Of a DNA stretch of 64,000 nt, positions 12,500 through 23,000 are shown piece by piece (within the stretch, counting starts at the first letter, position 1; every line of letters starts with the position of its first letter). The notes below the pieces were generated by a model that was not told where the DNA came from, did no database searches, and saw nothing but the letters and a program-made list of their open reading frames with translations. This DNA is from Lineus longissimus (taxonomy: Eukaryota; Nemertea; Pilidiophora; Heteronemertea; Lineidae), in NCBI RefSeq assembly GCF_910592395.1, contig NC_088318.1, positions 13,888,349 through 13,952,348 on the forward strand, written 5' to 3'. The position numbers were made by a program, and so were the translations under genes.

Positions 12500-12600
12500 T
12501 CTGTAGATCAGTGGCGGAGTGGTTTAACAAAGTGATGCTAAACTGGAGGACTTCACTACGATGGAGGTTGATTCTTCACAACGTACTCCTGACACTGTGT
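12500..12600 (+). repeat. tRNA-like SINE head in 3' UTR of the FASTK-family gene
   Basis: TGGCGGAGTGGTTTAAC looks like a Leu/Ser-type tRNA box A, and GGAGGTTGATTCTTCAC, about 45 nt on, looks like box B. The cloverleaf is imperfect and I could not place a clean acceptor stem, so a tRNA-derived repeat is more likely than a working tRNA gene. A second box-A-like string (ATGGTGTAGTGGTTCGGG) is near 12842. Confidence 0.35.
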
Positions 12601-12718
12601 GACCCAAAGGTGTAGAAGGTTAATGGTTGGGCAACTGTTCTATTCAAGAAAATCATGTGTCCTACCACTTGAATTTTTTCGCAGTTTTGCACATTTATTA
12701 CATTTATTACAAATTTAT

Positions 12719-12724
12719 AATAAA
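12719..12724 (+). promoter_or_regulatory. Poly(A) signal AATAAA of the FASTK-family gene
   Basis: AATAAA lies 291 nt after the stop codon, in an A/T-rich 3' UTR. It would put the tRNA-like repeat at 12500-12600 inside the transcript. Confidence 0.5.
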
Positions 12725-13099
12725 AATATATGCAATGTTTTATTTGAATACAATGTTGTCCTTGTTTTGTCAGCCTGTGTTGAGTCGATGCGAGTTTTAC
12801 TGAGAAAGGACGATTATAGTTTGTTGCTGATGTCGAAGTGCAATGGTGTAGTGGTTCGGGTCTCTTTTATTCCCATTGTGAACAAGACATGTAGGCCATT
12901 TCTCATGAAGGACAGTTTGTGACAATGCATTAAACGTTGAGCCAAGGTCTCCCAGCAGAGATCAAAATGTTATGACTGTCTTTTACTCTTCCAGAGCCAG
13001 GGCCTTCTGCAACTTTTCAGGGGTCCCTGTATATCCAACTAGTTTGATGATATGTGACATTGTCCTGGCACCTGAAATCATCGTCCTGATACGACTGCT

Positions 13100-14345
13100 T
13101 CTAAATCGGTCTGATCATCATGGATGTGACTGTCCATTTAGAGTACATCAGTCAGAGATATTAGGAGCTTGTAATCATCCATATAGCTTTGAACATTGGG
13201 ACATCATGGATGTGACCATCCATTTAGAGTAAATGGGTCTTGCTAAGATGTTATCTGGAGGTGGTGACTATACGTTTTTGGCTGAATACGCCAAAGACAA
13301 TATTAGGAGCTTGTTATCATCCATATAGCTTTGAACATTGGGACATCATGGATGTGACCAACCCTTTAGAGTACATGGGTCTGGCAAAGATGTTAGCGGG
13401 AGGTGGTGACTATACATTTTAGGCTGAATATGCCAAAGACATTATTAGGAGCTTGTTATCATCCATATAGCTTGGAATATTGGGACATCATGGTTGTGAC
13501 CATCCATTTAGAGTACATGGGTCTGCCAAATATATTATTGGGAGGTGGTGACTATACATTTTGGGCTGAATACGCCAAAGACATTATTAGGAGCTTGTTA
13601 TCATCCATATAGCTTGGAACATTGGGACATCATGGTTGTGACCATCCATTTAGAGTACATGGGTCTGCCAAAGATATTATTGGGAGGTGGTGACTATACA
13701 TTTTGGGCTGAATACCCCAAAGACATTATTAGGAGCTTGTTATCATCCCCGGGATATCATGGATGTGACCATCCCCATTTAGAGTATTGGGAGGTGGTGA
13801 CTATACATTTTGGGCTGAATACGCCAGACATTATTAGGAGCTTGTTATCATCCATATAGCTTTGAACATTGGGACATCATGGCTGTGACCATCCATTTAA
13901 ATGGGTCTTGCTAAGATGTTATCTGGAGGTGGTGACTATACGTTTTTGGCTGAATACGCCAAAGAAAATATTAGGAGCTTGTTATCATCCATATAGCTTT
14001 GAACATTGGGACATCATGGATGTGACCATCCATTTAGAGTAAATGGGTCTGGCTAAGATGTTATCGGGAGGTGGTGACTATACATTTTGGGCTGAATACG
14101 CCAGACATTATTAGGAGCTTGTTATCATCCATATAGCTTGGAACATTGGGACATCATGGTTGTGACCATCCATTTAGAGTACATGGGTCTGCCAAAGATA
14201 TTATTGGGAGGTGGTGACTATACATTTTGGGCTGAATACGCCAAAGACATTCTTAGGAGCTTGTTATCATCCATATAGCTTGGAACATTGGGACAACTTG
14301 GATGAGACCATCCATTTAGAGTTCATGGTCCTGCCGAAGACGTTA
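13100..14345. repeat. Tandem array of a 142-bp satellite unit, about nine copies
   Basis: The anchor AGGAGCTTGTTATCATCC recurs at 13305, 13447, 13589, 13731, 13836, 13973, 14113 and 14255, with a variant at 13163, so the period is 142 bp with one shortened copy (105 bp). Each unit also holds GGACATCATGGATGTGACC and GGAGGTGGTGACTATACATTTTG. The copies are highly similar and form overlapping false ORFs. The flanks (12725-13100 and 14345-14475) show no gene. Confidence 0.95.
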
Positions 14346-14474
14346 TCTGGAGGTTGTCGCTAATCATTGGGTATAAGCAAGTACACAATGTAGACAAGAG
14401 ACTAATCTATACTTGGTGTACAAATGTCAGAGAGAAACTAAGTACAACACGATTTCATCAACAATCACACTAAT

Positions 14475-14480
14475 TTTATT
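14475..14480 (-). promoter_or_regulatory. Poly(A) signal of NDUFS6
   Basis: TTTATT on the plus strand (AATAAA on the minus strand) lies about 350 nt beyond the NDUFS6 stop. Confidence 0.45.
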
Positions 14481-14825
14481 TATCACCTTGACACTTTGGA
14501 ATTGATGTTTGATGGCAAAATGGTTTCAGAGGTCAGTGCTACATTAGAACACACAGTCAACTTGTTTTTCCCATCGTGACTAAAGTACATGTGTGGACAT
14601 CAAACTTAATCTTCTCCTCAAGAAGGTTCTGCCAATAGTTACCAAAGCGAATTATTTTCAAATACAATTTGTTGAGAAGCAGGTCTACTCGAACCAGACG
14701 AGTTCGTCTTAATTGCAAGTCCACCTCTGTTGACAAAACAAACTTTTGAAGACAACATCTTCCAATATGATGTAATCACTATTTACATAGATATTTACAA
14801 CTGTCTATTTAATTCATTTCCCAGT

Positions 14826-16127
14826 TCAGTGATGATCATCCTTAAAGAATCGTAGTCCACAATAGCCGCAGGCATGGTTCCCTGGCTGGTCCTGTAAAAA
14901 AACAAATTTCGAAGTTTACTTTAATTGAAATCAATTATCCTGAATGTGTGTTACATTTCACAATAAAACAACAAGCTGTGGCCTTAGGTATCTTATAGGG
15001 AAAGATTTGGTCTTATAGAATATCCTGAATGGAGAAGTTCTACTTGAACAATTAATTCAAGCATGTGCAACTGCATATAGACTGAGGGTTAGTGTATCAG
15101 AACCTTGTCAAGATGCAACTGAGAAAGATATAACTTCCTACATGTGTAGCTGATCTGTCCTACACTTGATAAGGAATATTAGCATACTTACAAGATTGAT
15201 ATAAACTTTTGGGTGTCCTAGTGCGCCACCGCCTCCGTCACAAGACACGACACGTTCTTCGCAGGCCTTGGGTGGAATTTCATCAATAAGATCTATCGCA
15301 TACTGCTTGTTGACCTAAAATATAGAGATCAAAGGAATATTACCTTTTCAATATTAACCAGGGTGTCCAAAAATCATCATGAAAAGTTTGAAGACCTCAG
15401 AAGACAGTGGCTGATGTTACACTGATCTGATAGATAAAGAATGTTATTCACATGTGACATATTGTGCACAGTTTATTTTTCAAATTCAACATTTGCTGGT
15501 CAAATCTTTCTATACTCACCAATTTCGATTTATCAACGAACCTCACCAGTCGTACATCATCTTTTTCAAATTTCTGGAGAAAAAGACAATCAAATAGAAG
15601 TAATAACCGTAAATTATCGTTGTTTGAATAATTGGTGGAGTCAGTCCCTGGCACTGTGACTGTGACTGGACTCCTGTGGCTTTGGCGATCGACTGTCACT
15701 CTGTCAGGGACCTTCTTAGAATTCGGGATAGCAAAGCGAATAAATTATTGAAAGTTCAGTCGTCTTGAAAACTGGATCGAAATTTGCACAAAATCAAAGG
15801 CCTGCAACAGGCCAGGGCACCCTCACCGAGGCTAGCCATTCCCATTACTACTCTGTACAAAATGTACATAACCTGTAGTGTACGAAAATGTACACAATTT
15901 CAGATTTGTACACAAAGTGGAAAATACACTACTCAAGGACGAAACAAAACGCGCTGGTATTTATTCATGCTAATGTTTACCTGTCCAGTATGTGTCATTT
16001 CATCTTCTCTAGTGTCTTGGCTTGTCATAGACCGTGCCCCTTGATTAAAAGCGGCTCGATTTAGCCTGACATTTCGAATGAAAGGTGAAAATCTAGAGAA
16101 ATTTTTCAAAGCCCCAAAATTCGCCAT
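14826..16127 (-). CDS. NDUFS6: NDUFS6, zinc-binding accessory subunit of respiratory complex I
   Basis: Four exons, all joined in phase 0, give 129 aa: 16127-15981, 15573-15520, 15314-15192, 14891-14826. Human NDUFS6 is 124 aa. The N terminus ([20 protein letters not shown]) is a mitochondrial presequence, with an alternative Met three codons upstream at 16136. The core has [42 protein letters not shown] and CGYCGLRF, the invariant family blocks; the Cys/His residues in the last two bind zinc. The protein joins the peripheral arm of complex I in the matrix and is needed late in assembly. The only departure is the C-terminal tail (FKDDHH instead of the usual His-rich ending). Confidence 0.96.
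15634..15714. repeat. Imperfect hairpin in NDUFS6 intron 1
   Basis: GTCCCTGGCACTGTGACTGT (about 15645) pairs imperfectly with ACTGTCACTCTGTCAGGGAC (about 15692). It may be a decayed inverted-repeat element. Confidence 0.4.
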
Positions 16128-17032
16128 GTTGTTCATTTGCCGATAAACTTAACTCATGAATTCCTCTTGGGCCGCAGCTCCATCATGAGCGGCTGTCGCT
16201 GGAATTCTGTCGCTCTGTCTACATGATGTAGACTCTTCTTCTCCCCGTCGGTTAACGCTTAAGGTAGTTAGTAGGTTACTTTCCAGCGCCGTGTATAACT
16301 CAGGACTGGATGAGGTGCCAGTCCTCATGTATGTAGTGGTTACATAGTTGTATGAGTAAACAACAGAGAACGTGTATGGAGAAAGTGAAAGTAATAACGT
16401 GTAAAGAGCAAGTCGATAATTTCGAACAACTCACCGGCATGCTACACATGACGTCGGAAGTTTCCCCGATACTTGGTCAAAAAAGAGATACAAGCAAATT
16501 TGTGTAAGGAATAATTTATTTTGTCAATAGTTTAATTTCGTCTTCGTCAGAAGGTGTACAACAATGTATCTGCTTTGTGTAGAAATAAATTGGTCATTTG
16601 TAAAGAATGACCCCAATTGTAACTTTCAGGATTGTATCTGGACATCGCTTCCCAACTGGCCTTGACGGTTCAAGTCTTCAGTAAGCCCCGCCCTTGGAGT
16701 GGGTTTCCCTGGCGTTGTTCCCCTGGTTTCTCTCTCCAACCAAATTTTATAACCCTATCTTATTTTCATCCTCCACCCCCCACCCCCCACCCAATTTGTG
16801 GCCTTTAATCCCTCATGGGATTCCCCTCCTCTTGTGTAAAATACATATTTAAAAATATAGGCCAGCAATTCCAAAGCATTTCCAATTTTTAGTACTTCAC
16901 CTTGATATCTCATCTCCCAGGCATTTTAATCATAGTTTCTCGGATTTTTGTTTCAAAATGTTCGGACAGATATGCATGACCAAGAATTAATAAAGGCTAC
17001 TCTTTCTTAATTCTTGGTCTCCTGGTCTTTCT
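16128..17032. other. Spacer: NDUFS6 promoter side and 3' UTR of the RNase L-like gene
   Basis: No coding exon is seen. The right part, down to a minus-strand AATAAA at 16515-16520, is the likely 3' UTR of the RNase L-like gene. It contains a perfect 13-bp hairpin just after the stop. The left part (16128 to about 16500) must carry the NDUFS6 promoter; no clear TATA box is seen. Confidence 0.5.
16978..17019 (-). promoter_or_regulatory. 13-bp perfect stem-loop in 3' UTR of the RNase L-like gene
   Basis: GACCAAGAATTAA (16978-16990) and TTAATTCTTGGTC (17007-17019) are exact inverse repeats around a 16-nt loop. In the transcript the stem begins about 14 nt after the stop codon. Its role is unknown. 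Confidence 0.6.
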
Positions 17033-20000
17033 CTACATCCGCTGCCTCAGAAAGAACGGGCAGAGCGATTGCCTGCTCTTCCAGTCTGTCTTGTAGACGA
17101 TGTCGTAGATGGGCAGAAAAAGCTTGGGGTAAAGCCTGTCGAAGTAGAATCGTGGGTTGACCAGATTCGACTGGTATTCCAGTGGCCTAAAACGAAAAGA
17201 TCAGCTTATAGCGGCTTAAACGACGCGTAACATCTCCCCAAAGGAAATATTTATATAATGCATGCCCCCCACACGAGAATCCTATAGGCCTAACGCGTTT
17301 GAATCCGAATTTTCTCGGACCCGCGACCATCAGCGTCGACGTCTTGTATGATTTGGCGTCTCCTACGAACGACGATGTCCGAACAACGAAGGCCTGTCGT
17401 GGTGACATTTGCCATTTCTTGTCAAGTTCAGTGTCAGTGGAGTCTTACATTTGCCTGAACCGTCTTGATGTGTCGCCAATGCATCTCAACAGGTCACATA
17501 CTGAACTTGAGTAGACCTCTTCTCCGCGGCGTAAGCCCACCGCTGCCGCCGCCGCCGCTACTGCTTGTTTCTGAAATCAGACAGAATATTGTGTGCAGCC
17601 CTCTCTGAGTACATAGAAGGTAGGGACGTGTCCTCCATAAATAAGCCAAAAGATGGAAAATTAAAGACTAGGCATGGGCGAATTGCTGTCAAGTTACACA
17701 TCTCTCGTTCTTACCCAGTCCGTGCATCCTATCCATTTCGCGTAAGAGTCGATCTCCTTTGTGACAGTGGTCTTCTTCCTGAAATGTTATGAAAATATAA
17801 TGGGTGAGCTACATCAAAAATACTGTGCCTTAGGAATTGTCGTATGGCTAAAGCAGTGTCGTTTTATACGATGGCAATGCCGCAACTTACTTTTCTCTGA
17901 CGTCACTTTGTTCAGCCACGGTGAGTATGAAGGCAAACCGCTTGTTTTCGGGCCAGAAAAGGGGATGACTGAAAAGGAGAAAATACCGATTCATTTCGTC
18001 ACAAAATTATCATTTGGGTGCGCACTGAGACTCAAATACGATGCACTCAATCATGAGTAATGTTACCTGAAAGGAAATTAGAGTGGATGGCTGGCCATGA
18101 TGTGAAAGGGCGGTAAAGCCGTTGAACATTTAAAAATTCAAGATTCAAACTAATCGGAGAAACAAAGTTCTGTTTGCATGTCGTCTTTCAGTCTCAAAGT
18201 GAGTATATATACATGTACTTACAGAAGACATTCACTGATGAATTTCCGCTTGTGCATATCAGGCGGTAGCATCCAGCTCAGGAGATGCTGGCCCAAGAAC
18301 CCCAGCCCCGCGCCGAACCGCGGGTTGCCCGACTTGATGTTGTGTTGGCATTGCATGGCGTCGTCGCCGAACGGGTGGAGTCCACCTGTCAGCACGTAGT
18401 GGATCAACATGCCAGCAACCTGCGAGGAAAAGGAGGTCAACAAAAGCGAAAGAATGTACACATATCTACATGACAAATCGTTTGTCTTTATTTCGGCCAG
18501 AGGAGTTCCAATAATCACGCCCCGGTCTTCGCTTTTCGAGTGGTCTCTTGCCAATTTTGCTTTGCTTACGCATTCTACTTCGCGGCGACGCTACTTATGA
18601 TTTCCTTCTGACCATGGCCACGGCCACCTGATGCAATTTCCATCCTTACCTGAACGTCGGAAGCTGACGTGTACGGGAAACCTTGATATTTAGGATTGAG
18701 CACCTCCGTCGGACACCAACAGACTGGAAAAGGTCACAAGAGAGTAAGAAAATGAATAACGCCAATAAACTTTATCACTGAACTTACGGGTCGTCCATAA
18801 AAAATAAAAAGAATGATAAATCATAGTCAGGGCCTGGTGGTTTGAAATAAGTTTTGTCACTAATGCTGGCATAAGTCTAACTTGGCGTTATCTCCTTCAG
18901 TTGAGCGCTTTGGACTAACGCCAAGTAAGTTAACACCAGCGTTAGTGATGAAACTTATTTTGAACAACCGGACCCAGCATAGTAATTGCCACAAAATAAA
19001 AATGCGATTTCGAGGAGAGGAAAGGCAATTCAACATACCACGTAGAAAACTAGTTGGGGACCAATGTGCTTACCGTTTAGAAGGCTTCTCAACGACTGAC
19101 TGTGAGCCTTTGGTATTCCGTAAAAAAGACCATAGTCCGAGAGCTTGACACGGCCTTCGGCGTCAATGATGACATTGGTTGGCTAAAAAGAAGACAGATA
19201 ATTCGAAAATGACAGTTGAAGCCGATCGTTTGCGGGGCACTTAATAGTCGCACACAAGATTGTTTATTTCGCCGCAATTTTGCAGTGTGCGTGCACCTCA
19301 AGGAAAAGCGCAGTGAGCCCTGGTATGCGAAGTCCCGTTTTTATTCTCTGGTCAGCTTGCACTGCAAATGTCCAGCATTTACCTTCAGATTCATGTGTAG
19401 CATGGCGACATCATGCAGGGCTTGCAGTCCGCACAGAATCTGGTAGCAGATGGGCAACGCCTGCGTCGTAAGCCTCCCCGCGTTGGATAACAGCATCATG
19501 TACTGCGTCAGGTTGTACTCGCACAGCTCCATGGCGAAATAGCCGAAATGGATGTCCTCAATGCAGTCCTGTCAACAGCAAGTAGTGGAACATGACGTTG
19601 AATTCAGGTCTTGCCCAATACGCAGTCTATACTGCCTTTAAACAAAGCCCGCTCGGACCAAGGCCTAAATTCCCATTGGTTACTGTCTTATCAAAGGATT
19701 GTCGGGGCAAATCTTGATAACATCAATCCCCCACCAAACCGCTTTCATGGGTCGATTGGCCTTTCAATGTCTGTCGCTGTATGCATCTGCTTCAACATTG
19801 TCCGCCAGAGTCATGCCAGTGTGCGCATGGTTAAATTTGCCAGAAACACTGGATGGCGCCAGATGTGAAAACCATGAACTGCCGCACATCTATTCAGGAC
19901 CATCAAATGCCTGTCATAGATTCATCTCAATAGAATGGGCTTGACCTTCTTGAACACCTGACCTCGACCTCGAATTAACTTACAAAATATCTTGCCAGGA

Positions 20001-23000
20001 ATCTGTTGTCCATCTGCAGTCTCCGCATCCTTGTCAACCAGGATTCTAAACTCCGGTAATTGACCTTCAGGATTCGCTTGAGCGCGAACTCATGGCCGTC
20101 ATAGGACATGCCGACCATCACCCTGACCCCGTTACTGAAATTAAAAAAACAGTATGATGAAGTGCATTGCGCGCACACTGCCGACTCAATCGAGAACGAT
20201 GGATGGAGCGACCGTGACAGACGATAGGATTTCCTGATCGGAGGAACCTATATAAACCCAGTGGGCTAATAGTTTCCATCACTTTGCCAAAGTATAGTAC
20301 CAGCGTCACCCTCTGTCGTGCGCATTGAAGTTCATGTATCATCGTGGACAATCAAACATTAACGGCAGGAACAGGAACGGCATCCAAAAAAATCCACAAA
20401 CCGAGAACTTCACATGCCGTTTCATGTGCGTTGCGATTTATATGAGGCGCATAGCAAGTAAATGGACTACATTATGAATGTCATGAGTAAACTAGGTGGA
20501 GGAACGATGATGCTACAGGGGATAATGCTGATAATGATGACGATGATGTTTATTATGATGATGGCGGTGTGAGCGTTAATTACCGATGGCTGTATATTAA
20601 AGAGCTCGGATCGCTGCTGCTGAACACGCCCCCTAATCGCAGCTGTATGTTCTCATCCAGGGCGAAGAGCCTCTTGAGTTTGTTGTGCCAGGCCAGAGAT
20701 CGAGGGATCCAAGAACACGGAGCTCCATACCCACCTCGAAACGGAGGGCTCTGGCCGAAACCAAGGGATGTTTCCTGTGGGTTACTTGGACTCCGGCACA
20801 AGCCAGGAGAAGGCTGGTTCGGGTCCGTTGGACTTGATTGAACTGAACTCTTCTGACTATCTTGAAGATTTTGTGACATCAGAGTTGAAAACCCCGGTGG
20901 CGGACTGGTAGTCTGAGGAGATTGATCCGAGTTGTTTTCCTGTAATGACTTCACGTCATGATGAGCAGCAACGGGTGGACTAGCATTTTCGTGAGAAGGT
21001 TGGTTGCCACGGTGGTCGTAATCAATGTTTGAACTTTTCCAATCGAACATACTCGGTATTTTGTCTTCTTCCAGAATGACGTCTTTATTCTGTGAAGTTC
21101 CACTTGAGCCGCTTCTAGGGGTGTCATGGCCAGATTCAGAGCTAACAGAAATGGGCACATTCCATTCAAGATTCCCGTCCGCTTCTGCTCGGAGCTTCGC
21201 CTCGAGATCGACCACCGCTATCGTCTGGTGGCGCTTTTCATGGCCAGTTGTTGGGTGACTGCAATTTTGTTCAAGGGAACTGGACGCTGATGCTATGAGT
21301 CTGGCTTCCAAATCTGATGCAAATATTGCGGTGCGTTCTCCCGCAAGTGCTTCGCGTTCGCCCTGTGAACTTCTACCTGAATTACCAGTACTCAGCAATG
21401 TCTCAAGGTCTTGGGCGAACACGGAGCCCGTTGGCATACTTGGAAAGAAATAGCCTGCAGGGGCGGCCCGCTGTGCCTGTGACAGGACCGTCTCGATATC
21501 GAAAACCTTAGGTGCCTTGGCGATTTTAGATTCAGGGTGGTCAAGATTTCTACGGAGATCTTCTGCAGGGAGTTTGTTTGCAAATGAAGTAAATTCCATC
21601 CCAACCTCTACCCCGTGATCCTGATTTGATTGTTCCACTCTTGGCGACGGGGATCCCTCCTTTACGAAACCCGCAGAGGCATCCAAATCGTCTTTGACTG
21701 ACATCCTGGCGATGTTTTCAACAATTCTACCAGGACCTTGGTTAGTTTGTGTTTCCTTTTGAGTTTGCTCAGCCGGCATCCCGTGACTCGCACAAGTTGA
21801 ATAGGACAATGCCGGTTGTTGTTCGACTTCCGCCATATCTGCAGTCGGACAACTTGAGTAGATATCCTCAGATTCCGAGTCGGAGTCACTACTTTCAGAT
21901 CCGCTCACATGAATGATAAACCGGGTTTGATCAGCCTCGCTTCTTCCGACGTTCTCGGCCCTGTATACCTGTTGAACGACGTTAGGTACAAGAGTTGAGC
22001 TGTGGACCATCTTACGGACATCGTATTCAGGCTGAGTCGTTTTCATGCCTTGTTCTCGTGGCTTGTTTCTTCGCAGGTCGGAGTCGGAGTCACTACTTTC
22101 AGATCCGCTCACATGAATGATAAACCGGGTTGGATCAGCCTCGCTTCTTCCGACGTTCTCGGCCCTGTATACCTGCTGAACGACGTTAGGTACAAGAGTT
22201 GAGCTGTGGACCATCTTACGGACATCGTATTCAGGCTGAGTCGTTTTCATGCCTTGTTCCCGTGGCTTGTTTCTTCGCAGGTTCCCACTCGGCATTTGAT
22301 TGGAGTCCATTATCGCTGAAAAGGACTTGTTTGCTACGTTTTCGAATACCACCTGGCTGAACATATTGTGCTTTTCGTTGTCTGTATCCAGTGCAAGATC
22401 GCCAGCGTCACTCTTTCTGGACGAAAGTTCAGTTTTCATAGTGTTTGGTTGTGACAGCGACTCCGGGCCAAGACCCTTCAATAACATGCCAATGTCATTG
22501 ACTTGCGGGATCTCAATGTTACTGTGGTACTTCCTAATAGTATATTCGCCAGTTTCTTTTCTTTTAGACGGCTCATTGCGACACGGTTCCACAACAATTG
22601 ACGAATGGGTGGTTTCTGATATCAAGTCTTCTCTCTTCATCTCCGAGGGCACCATATTCTTTTCGGTTTGTACACACAAAGCGTCCACTCCTAGAAGTGC
22701 TGGTTCTGTTCTCGCTGTAATCGTAGCCGAGTCGGCTAATTCCAAGTCCGTATCTGTAGTGATGTTCTCAAAGCATTCTGTTTCAGTCAACGCCACATCT
22801 TGCTCTACATCTGATGGCATTACTTCATTGGTAGTCATGGAGGACGCCGACTCGTTTTCTATGTAGTCGGGAGAATTTAATTTAGATTCTTTCAGGTTTT
22901 TTTTGCTGGTACAGGGCTCGCAGTCAATGGCAGCAGAAGTGTCAGTGTGTTTGTAGACACTTCGCCCATTTCCAATTTCCGGTTGAGGTTTCTCTGCATT

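Noticed and set aside
12505-12585. Possible functional tRNA gene
   Set aside because: Box-like strings are present, but I could not pair an acceptor stem or a clean anticodon arm; a tRNA-derived repeat is more likely.
13240-13859. Repeat-encoded ORFs and possible CRISPR array
   Set aside because: The 142-bp units are contiguous and alike throughout, with no short repeat/unique spacer pattern; the genome is eukaryotic.
18178-18600. Plus-strand ORFs over the RNase L-like kinase/KEN exons
   Set aside because: They are antisense shadows of exon 18223-18419 and its intron.
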